47,157 nucleotides of DNA, taken from positions 1 to 47,157 of the forward strand of contig CADCNE010000009.1 in assembly GCA_902802805.1 (NCBI GenBank). The letters are read 5' to 3'. Of the stretch, positions 42,003 through 47,157 are shown piece after piece (position 1 is the first letter of the stretch; each line of letters opens with the position of its first letter). The DNA is from an uncultured Eubacteriales bacterium. GTDB lineage: Bacteria > Bacillota > Clostridia > Christensenellales > CAG-138. Below the pieces are notes generated by a model, which searched no databases, had not been told where the DNA came from, and saw only the letters and a program-made list of their open reading frames with translations. Position numbers and translations under genes: made by a program.

Positions 42003-42740
42003 TTACAGTTCGTTGAGGTCCAGGGAGATTTCCTCTATCCTGGCATGAGAGGGCTTCTCGTCGTAGTTCAGCAGCGTGTTTCGCTGCCGGTCCCGGCGCT
42101 TTCTTTGGGCCATGTCCAAAACGCTCTGCACCGTGTCCGCGATGGGCCCCGGGCCGGCGCTCTTCTGGGCGTCCCGCTTCTCCCAGGCCCGGACCAGGGC
42201 CTGCCAATCCCGGATGGGGTGCTGGCCCACCTGCCAGCCGGTGGCGGCGTAATAGTCGTAGAAGTAGTCCGGGTCGATGCCGTTCCCTCGTTCCCGACAG
42301 TAGCTCTCTATTTCCTCCCGCTCCGGTATGTGTGTGCCCGCCGGCGCGGCCTGTTCATACACATACTCCTGCTCCTGATCTTGATCTTTCTTTTGTTCCT
42401 GATATTGTTCTTGATCTTGTTCTTGGGCATTTTCGCTATGCTTGGCCATGCTTGTGCTATCCTTAGGCATGCTTGAAGCATCCGTCCCCTTGCTCCACCG
42501 GGCTTCGGCACCTTTGCGCGCTCTCTCCCGGTTGGCCTCCACCTTGCTCTCGTAGGCTGCTGCCTCCCGGTCGATGGTCCGCCGGGCCACGGGCCACACG
42601 AAGCGCTCGTTCCCCTCCAACGCCACCTCGGTGCCGTCCATGGCGTAGCTCAGCATGGCCTCGAACAGGCGGCCCTTCTCCGCGTGGTCCAGGGGCTCCA
42701 TCAGCTCCCGAAAATCCGTGAACACCTTCAAATACGTCAT
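42003..42740 (-). CDS. DUF6291 domain protein (phage replication-like)
   Basis: The ATG at 42740 (MTYLKVFTDFRELMEPLDHA, 245 residues) has GGAGG at 42749-42753. The N-terminal 65 residues match DUF6291 (GRLFEAMLSYAMDGTEVALE, GNERFVWPVARRTIDREAAA), usually found in prophage and plasmid replication modules of clostridia. The middle is a Gln/Glu/Asp-rich low-complexity stretch. The C-terminal half (EIESYCRERGNGIDPDYFYD, GWQVGQHPIRDWQALVRAWE) resembles replisome-organiser tails. No phage genes lie near, so it is an orphan. A -10-like TACAAT lies at 42760-42765 (minus). Confidence 0.78.
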   Translation of the reverse strand: MTYLKVFTDFRELMEPLDHAEKGRLFEAMLSYAMDGTEVALEGNERFVWPVARRTIDREAAAYESKVEANRERARKGAEARWSKGTDASSMPKDSTSMAKHSENAQEQDQEQYQEQKKDQDQEQEYVYEQAAPAGTHIPEREEIESYCRERGNGIDPDYFYDYYAATGWQVGQHPIRDWQALVRAWEKRDAQKSAGPGPIADTVQSVLDMAQRKRRDRQRNTLLNYDEKPSHARIEEISLDLNEL

Positions 42741-42816
42741 ATCCTCATCCTCCGGCTCCATTGTACCGCAGGGGGAGGGCCTTGGCTTACGATAATTCGT
42801 TCATATTCATTGCACA

Positions 42817-42854
42817 ACAAAAAGCGGCGCAGCCCTGGGGAGGGACTGCGCCGC
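42817..42854 (-). terminator. Intrinsic terminator of the pepV-ydcF operon
   Basis: GCGGCGCAG (42824-42832) pairs with CTGCGCCGC (42846-42854). Read on the minus strand it is followed by TTTTTGTT. It lies 26 nt after the ydcF-like stop. Confidence 0.85.
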
Positions 42855-42880
42855 GGATGCGCCTGGGGCCCGGGAAGGCC

Positions 42881-43708
42881 TCAGTCGCCGTACATCAGGT
42901 GGTAGTATTCGTCCCGCTGTTCTTCGGGAAGGTGCAGGATGTCGAGGAGCTGGTACATGGCGATCATATAGTCCGGCCCCGGGTCCTGAGGGGCGAGATA
43001 GGAGTAGCCGTCCAGCACCTCCACCTCGTACCCCTGCTCCGCCCCGTAGCGGGCGGCCATGGCGGCGTAGAGGACCTGGCCCCGCCGCTGATGGTAGTGG
43101 GAGGTGATGACGGTAAGGGTCTGCACCTGGGCCGCCTGCAGCATGGCCATGACGTTGCTGGCGTTCTGGGCGGTGTCCATGGCCTCCTCCTCCGTGAGGA
43201 TGCGGTCAGGGTCCAGGCCCCACGCGTCCGTCAGGTACGCCTTCATGAGGCCGGCCTCGGTGTGGCCGTCAGGGTTGTTCTCCCCCGTGGCGCCGCCGGT
43301 GCAGATCACCAGAGATTCGGGGAAGGCCATGGCCGCGGCCGCGGCGGCGTCGCAGCGGCTCCTGAGCTCGTCGGTCATCTCCCCGTTCACCAGCTCAAAG
43401 CCCAGCACCACGAAGGCGTGCCGGCCGTGGACGGGGATGGTCTTCGGGTCGTCCCGCCCGTACAGCAGCGGCGTATAGGCGGGGTCCACGTAGAGCTGCC
43501 GCCAGCGTTGAGCCACGGTCAGGATCAGGGGGTCGTCCACCGCCGCCATATCCTGTTCCAGGCGGCCGACGGTCTGGGCGGAGGGCGTCTCGGCGGCCAT
43601 GTACATGTCCACCAGCAGCTGGGGGACGGGGTCGCCCTCCTCTGCCAGGGCGGAGAGGGGCGTCACGAGGAGCGCCAGGGCCAGGACCAGCAGCAGGAGG
43701 CGCTTCAT
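42881..43708 (-). CDS. YdcF/ElyC family (DUF218) exported protein
   Basis: A 275-residue protein with a signal peptide (KRLLLLVLALALLVTPLSAL, cleavage near ALA-EE). The DUF218 core has HAFVVLGFELVNGEMTDELR, LVICTGGATGENNPDGHTEA, the DTAQNASN block and VITSHYHQRRGQVLY. Some family members (ElyC, SanA) act in envelope integrity; the biochemical role is not settled. It follows pepV by 13 nt and is closed by a terminator. Confidence 0.85.
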   Translation of the reverse strand: MKRLLLLVLALALLVTPLSALAEEGDPVPQLLVDMYMAAETPSAQTVGRLEQDMAAVDDPLILTVAQRWRQLYVDPAYTPLLYGRDDPKTIPVHGRHAFVVLGFELVNGEMTDELRSRCDAAAAAAMAFPESLVICTGGATGENNPDGHTEAGLMKAYLTDAWGLDPDRILTEEEAMDTAQNASNVMAMLQAAQVQTLTVITSHYHQRRGQVLYAAMAARYGAEQGYEVEVLDGYSYLAPQDPGPDYMIAMYQLLDILHLPEEQRDEYYHLMYGD

Positions 43709-43721
43709 AGGCAGGCCCGCC

Positions 43722-44999
43722 TTATTCCGCCGCCAGGCGCCGGAGGCACTCGGCCATATAGCGGGTGTTGAAGAGCATCTCGGAGAGGAGGATGTTCTCG
43801 TTGGCGATGTGGCAGAGGTCGGGCCGGTCGGGCCGGGTGACGCCGATGGCCACGGCGTTCTTGAACTTCCGGGCGTAGGTGCCGCCGCCGATGGAGAGGG
43901 GCTTCGCGTCCCGGTCCCCGGAGAGCTCCCCGTACACGTCCATGAGGGTGCTCACCAGCTCCGTGTCGGGGGCGATGTAGTGGCCCAGGGAGTTGGACCG
44001 GTCCTGGACAACAAAGCCCAGGGCCCCCATGCGCTCATCGATGGGCCCGGTCAGCTGCTCAAAGGTCATGGAGGCGGGGTAGCGGCAGTCGAAGCCCACG
44101 GTGACGCCGGTTTCGTCGGCGATGAGCCGGGTGACGGCCAGGGTCAGCCGCCCGGAGGCGTCGGTGAAGTCCACGCCCAGGCCCTCGCCGTGGTTCACGC
44201 CGCAGAACAGGGGCACGAGGCCGGCGAAGGTCTTTTTGTCCTCGGCGGGCAGGTCCGCCTCGGAGAGACCGCGCAGGAGCTTCATCAAAGCGTTGTCCGC
44301 GTGGTCCGGCATGGAGGCGTGGCCCTCCTTGCCTTTATACGCCAGGGCGGGGACCTCGCTGGCGGCCTCGCCGGGGATCACGTTCATGGCCGTGCCCACC
44401 TTGGCTCGGACAGCGGTGGGGTACGCCTTTTTGAAGACCATGTGGGAGATGTTCATTTCGGAATTGACCACGGGGTAGCTGGCGTCCGGGGTGAAGGCCA
44501 TGGTGGGCTCGCCCTCCACCTCCCGATACCGCTCCATGCCGGTGGAGCCCCGCTCCTCGTCGCAGCCCAGCAGGATGCGGACCCGGCGCTTCATCTTCGC
44601 CCCGCTCTCCTTCAGGGCGTACAGGGCGTAGAGGGCGGACACCGCGGCGCCCTTGTCGTCCGCCGTGCCCCGGCCGTACATGGCCCCGTCGTGGATCTCG
44701 GCCCCGTAGGGGGGATAGGTCCAGCCCGTGCCCTCCGGGACCACGTCCAGGTGGGCCATCACCGCCACCAGCTCGTCCCCTTCGCCGTACTCCACCACGC
44801 CGCAGCGGGCTTCCACGTCCCACACGTTCTCAAAGCCCAGCTTTTTCGCGATCTCCTGGGCCTTCCGAAGGGCGTTATACACGTTCTCCCCGTAGGGCAT
44901 GCCCTCCTTGGGTTCGCCCCGGGACACGGAGGGGATGCGGATGAGTTCCTGCAGGTCCTTCACCTGGTTTTCAAAGCTTTTTTCGATGATGTCGCGCAT
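43722..44999 (-). CDS. M20 family dipeptidase, PepV-like
   Basis: Di-zinc peptidase of the M20A family, probably cytoplasmic. The metal and active-site motifs are MAHLDVVPEGTGW (His, Asp), GRGTADDKGAA (bridging Asp), LLGCDEERGSTGM (Glu pair), FTPDASYPV (Asp) and DLCHIANENILL (last His). The RNSLGHYIAP-like and SIGGGTYARKFKN segments fit PepV. At 425 residues it is shorter than the usual 460-470, mostly through a smaller lid. The ATG has GGGAGG upstream. Confidence 0.88.
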   Translation of the reverse strand: MRDIIEKSFENQVKDLQELIRIPSVSRGEPKEGMPYGENVYNALRKAQEIAKKLGFENVWDVEARCGVVEYGEGDELVAVMAHLDVVPEGTGWTYPPYGAEIHDGAMYGRGTADDKGAAVSALYALYALKESGAKMKRRVRILLGCDEERGSTGMERYREVEGEPTMAFTPDASYPVVNSEMNISHMVFKKAYPTAVRAKVGTAMNVIPGEAASEVPALAYKGKEGHASMPDHADNALMKLLRGLSEADLPAEDKKTFAGLVPLFCGVNHGEGLGVDFTDASGRLTLAVTRLIADETGVTVGFDCRYPASMTFEQLTGPIDERMGALGFVVQDRSNSLGHYIAPDTELVSTLMDVYGELSGDRDAKPLSIGGGTYARKFKNAVAIGVTRPDRPDLCHIANENILLSEMLFNTRYMAECLRRLAAE

Positions 45000-45027
45000 G
45001 ATGACCTCCCATAGATTTGTTGTGCTT

Positions 45028-45033
45028 ATTCTA
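45028..45033 (-). promoter_or_regulatory. Extended -10 element ahead of pepV
   Basis: The minus strand has TAGAAT at 45028-45033, preceded by TGTGA, the same upstream bases as in the PAP2 and deoD promoters. No good -35 is seen. Confidence 0.45.
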
Positions 45034-45093
45034 TCACAAGCGGGGGAGAAAAAGAAGCCCCCATTCCGCCATCATTTCTTCACGTTTCGCTTA

Positions 45094-45122
45094 TTGAATC
45101 CAAAGCCGCGATGTGATACAAT
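45094..45122 (+). promoter_or_regulatory. Promoter of the PAP2-family gene
   Basis: -35 TTGAAT (45094-45099) and -10 TACAAT (45117-45122) with a 17-bp spacer ending TGTGA. Confidence 0.72.
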
Positions 45123-45147
45123 ACGAGACCTGAGAGAGAGAAATCGC

Positions 45148-45831
45148 ATGAAAAAAGGGTGTATCAACCGAATCGTGGGCTTGGTGCCGGGGTACGGCTG
45201 GGCATGCTTCCTGATCTTGGCGGCATGCCAGGCTATCGTATTCTGCGCCACCCGCATCCCCCTCCAGTACATGGACAAGCTGGACCTCAGCATCCCTCTC
45301 GACGGCCGCATCCCCTTCCGCCCCGAATGGATCACCATCTACGTGCTGTCTTTCGCCTCCTGGGCCATCACCTTCTTCCTGCTCTTCCGGCAGCGCAGGG
45401 AGCACGTGTATAGGAACTCGGCGGCGTATCTGTGCACCCTGGTGATCACGCTGGCCTGCTTCCTGCTGTTGCCGGCGGAGCTGAAGCGGCCGGAGGTGCC
45501 GGGCACGGACTTCTTCTCCTGGCTCACCCGGTTCATCTATTTCGTGGACCAGCCCAACAACCTGTGCCCGTCCCTGCACGTGGTGTGCAGCTACTACTGC
45601 TGGCGGGCCCTATGGGACACGGAGGGCATCCCCCTCTGGTATCGGCGGTTCAATTTCGTCTTTTTGCTGCTGGTGTGCGCCTCCATATTGCTGGTGAAGC
45701 AGCACCTCATCGTGGACATCCCCGCCGGCGTCCTCGTGTCGGAGATCCCCCTGCAGCTTGCTAAACGCTTCCAATGGGAGCGGCTGGGGTTCGCCGTGGA
45801 GGAGCGGATGACCCGGAAGAAAGGCCAATAA
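45148..45831 (+). CDS. PAP2-family membrane phosphatase/phosphotransferase-like protein
   Basis: A 227-residue polytopic protein; the ATG at 45148 ([20 protein letters not shown]) is just past the promoter. About six membrane helices are seen. [18 protein letters not shown] and [15 protein letters not shown] give the PSxH and HxxxD motifs of the PAP2_C group, which includes inositol-phosphoceramide-synthase-like enzymes and lipid phosphatases. The first basic PAP2 motif (KxxxxxxRP) is not obvious. The substrate is unknown; lipid phosphate hydrolysis in the membrane is the likeliest role. Confidence 0.8.
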   Translation: MKKGCINRIVGLVPGYGWACFLILAACQAIVFCATRIPLQYMDKLDLSIPLDGRIPFRPEWITIYVLSFASWAITFFLLFRQRREHVYRNSAAYLCTLVITLACFLLLPAELKRPEVPGTDFFSWLTRFIYFVDQPNNLCPSLHVVCSYYCWRALWDTEGIPLWYRRFNFVFLLLVCASILLVKQHLIVDIPAGVLVSEIPLQLAKRFQWERLGFAVEERMTRKKGQ

Positions 45832-45835
45832 TCAG

Positions 45836-45865
45836 TTGTCAAAGGGCCACGGCCTGTGATACAAT
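45836..45865 (+). promoter_or_regulatory. deoD promoter
   Basis: -35 TTGTCA (45836-45841) and -10 TACAAT (45860-45865) with an 18-bp spacer ending TGTGA. Confidence 0.72.
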
Positions 45866-45896
45866 ATCAGAAAACATATCGGGAGGAACACACGCC

Positions 45897-46610
45897 ATGA
45901 AGACACTGAATCTCACGCCCCATATCGGCTGCGCGCCGGAGGATTTCGGCAAGACCGTGCTGATGCCCGGCGACCCCCTGCGCTCCAAGATGATCGCGGA
46001 GACCTACCTCACCGACGCGGAGCTGGTCAACAACATCCGGGGCGTCCAGGGCTACACCGGCTACTACAAGGGCAAGCGGGTGTCCGTCATGGCCAGCGGC
46101 ATGGGCATGCCCGCCATCGGCATCTACTCCCATGAGCTGTTCAACTTCTTCGGCGTGGAGAGCATCATCCGCGTGGGCTCCGCCGGCGGCATGAATCCCG
46201 ATCTCAAGCTCTTCGACATCGTCATCGGCCAGGGCGCCTGCTACAACAGCTCCTTCGTGAGCCAGTACGCCCTGCCCGGCACCTACTCCGCCATCGCGGA
46301 CTTCGGCCTCTGCCGCAAGGCCGTGGACGAGTGCGAAAAGCGGGGCCTCCGCTACAAGGTGGGGAACCTGCTGGCCTCCGACAACTTCTACTGCGACGCC
46401 GTGGACCAGACCGCCTGGGTGAAGATGGGCGTGCTGGCGGCGGAGATGGAGTCTGCGGCCCTCTACATGAACGCGGCCCGGGCGGGCAAGAAGGCCCTGT
46501 GCATCTGCACCATCTCGGACCTGATCGCCGGCGGCGAAGCCACCACCCCCGAGCAGCGGCAGAACGCCTTCCACGATATGATCCAGGTGGCGCTGGAGAT
46601 CGCGGAATAA
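45897..46610 (+). CDS. deoD: Purine nucleoside phosphorylase, DeoD type
   Basis: Cytoplasmic hexameric enzyme splitting purine (deoxy)nucleosides with phosphate for salvage. The 237 residues match the family. [20 protein letters not shown] then [65 protein letters not shown] and the catalytic Asp in [19 protein letters not shown] are all present. GGGAGG lies 10 nt before the ATG. It is single, with its own promoter and terminator. Confidence 0.96.
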   Translation: MKTLNLTPHIGCAPEDFGKTVLMPGDPLRSKMIAETYLTDAELVNNIRGVQGYTGYYKGKRVSVMASGMGMPAIGIYSHELFNFFGVESIIRVGSAGGMNPDLKLFDIVIGQGACYNSSFVSQYALPGTYSAIADFGLCRKAVDECEKRGLRYKVGNLLASDNFYCDAVDQTAWVKMGVLAAEMESAALYMNAARAGKKALCICTISDLIAGGEATTPEQRQNAFHDMIQVALEIAE

Positions 46611-46626
46611 GCTTCACAGCATACGA

Positions 46627-46654
46627 AAAGCAGCCCCGCAGGGCTGCTTTTTTA
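46627..46654. terminator. Intrinsic terminator after deoD
   Basis: AAAGCAGCCC (46627-46636), loop CGCA and GGGCTGCTTT (46641-46650) run into TTTTA. The run of A before the stem also makes it workable from the minus strand. Confidence 0.88.
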
Positions 46655-46678
46655 TATAAGATGGTTTTTATCCCCTCT

Positions 46679-46738
46679 GCTTCTCTTTTTTGGTCCTTTT
46701 TTCTCTTCTCATGAAGAGAAGAAAGGACGGAGAAAACC
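46679..46738. repeat. Composite palindromic element, copy E (right arm only)
   Basis: GTCCTTTTTTCTCTTC (46693-46708) pairs with 46713-46728 (one G-T), loop TCAT, preceded by the same TTCTCTTTTTTGG lead-in seen before the last arm of copies B and C. The centre and the first arm are missing. It lies between the convergent deoD and yugP genes. Confidence 0.8.
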
Positions 46739-46741
46739 CCC

Positions 46742-47157
46742 TTAATTCCTCCTTCTGTTCCCGTTCACCAGCATGAAGAACCGGAGGAAGGAGAGCAGGG
46801 AGCCGAGGGCGGCCAGGATGTAGGTCCAGGCGGCGGCGGAGAGGACCTTCTGGGCGTCGGAGCGGTTGGAGTAGTCGATGTACCCGCCGCGATCGAGGAG
46901 CTCCAGCCCCCGGCGGCTGGCGTTCAGCTCCACGGGCAACGTCACCACCTGGAACAGGAACATGGCCCCGTAGAGGGCGAGGCCGATGACCGCCAGGGGG
47001 TAGAGGTTCATGAAGAGGCCGATCAGGATCATGTAGGGCCCCAGGGTCGCGCCCAGGTTGGCCGTGGGCAGGATGGCCGTGCGCCACTTGATGGGCGCGT
47101 AGTTCTCCTGGTACTGGAGCACGTGGCCGATCTCGTGGGCCGCGATGGCGAGGGCCG
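46742..47157 (-). CDS. Zinc metallopeptidase YugP family, C-terminal part (cut by window edge)
   Basis: Membrane-bound neutral zinc protease-like protein. The visible C-terminal 138 residues include, at the window edge, ALAIAAHEIGHVLQYQE with the HExxH zinc motif, then three or so membrane helices (YMILIGLFMNLYPLAVIGLA; AAWTYILAALGSLLSFLRFF). FQVVTLPVELNASRRGLELL is typical of YugP, with its extra zinc-site region. The start lies outside the window to the right. The substrate is unknown. Confidence 0.9.
   Translation of the reverse strand, partial: ALAIAAHEIGHVLQYQENYAPIKWRTAILPTANLGATLGPYMILIGLFMNLYPLAVIGLALYGAMFLFQVVTLPVELNASRRGLELLDRGGYIDYSNRSDAQKVLSAAAWTYILAALGSLLSFLRFFMLVNGNRRRN

Overview
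The window is the replication-origin region of a G+C-rich member of the Bacillota, most likely class Clostridia. The grounds are a Soj/Spo0J pair with 14-bp core parS sites, an mnmG-rsmG pair near the origin, a SpoVD-like penicillin-binding protein with PASTA domains in the cell-wall cluster, a MurE with the diaminopimelate signature DNPR, DUF951, YhaM, DivIB-type FtsQ, and strong AGGAGG ribosome binding sites. Long Pro/Thr/Ala linkers in secreted proteins suggest a gut-associated clostridial lineage, but I cannot name a genus. G+C was judged by eye, not computed.

Layout. oriC lies between dnaA and dnaN (about 15652-15956). Left of it everything is on the minus strand, running away from the origin: dnaA, a frame-broken dnaN, a large membrane protein joining a decayed PIG-L deacetylase to a phosphodiester-glycosidase domain, then a division and cell-wall cluster (rsmH, ftsL, spoVD/ftsI, murE, mraY, murD, ftsW, murA, ftsQ), a tRNA-Gly(CCC) and the start of tuf. 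Right of oriC 20 of 28 protein genes are on the plus strand: an alpha/beta hydrolase-DUF951-two signal peptidases operon, a NahK-like sugar kinase, lgt, parA-parB, an MmcQ/YjbR protein, mnmG-rsmG-pth-mfd, a PrsA-like foldase, a PlsC-like acyltransferase, a MerR-YbjQ-YhfC operon, a PAP2-family membrane protein and deoD. Minus-strand genes here are leuS-mscS, yhaM, an NlpC/P60 hydrolase, a DUF6291 gene, pepV-ydcF and the partial yugP at the right edge.

How it fits together. Most of the window is housekeeping: replication start and segregation (dnaA, dnaN, parAB, two parS sites), peptidoglycan precursor synthesis and septation, protein export and lipoprotein maturation (two signal peptidases, Lgt, PrsA-like foldase), tRNA and rRNA modification (mnmG, rsmG, rsmH), ribosome rescue (pth) and transcription-coupled repair (mfd). 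Overlapping or near-zero gene gaps show tight operons, and good sigma-A-type promoters can be read ahead of most of them.

The least ordinary parts are: (i) a family of composite palindromic elements at five gene ends (about 11911, 20994, 25237, 27600 and 46679), whose stem sequences change while pairing is kept; (ii) a three-gene operon with a membrane-anchored MerR regulator, a YbjQ protein and a YhfC-type intramembrane protease, under a MerR-style 19-bp-spacer promoter, which may be a proteolytically released transcription factor; (iii) dnaN with about 50 nt missing and the frame lost; (iv) parS sites placed against the parA promoter and in the Shine-Dalgarno position of the next gene; and (v) the decayed PIG-L/glycosidase fusion beside dnaN.
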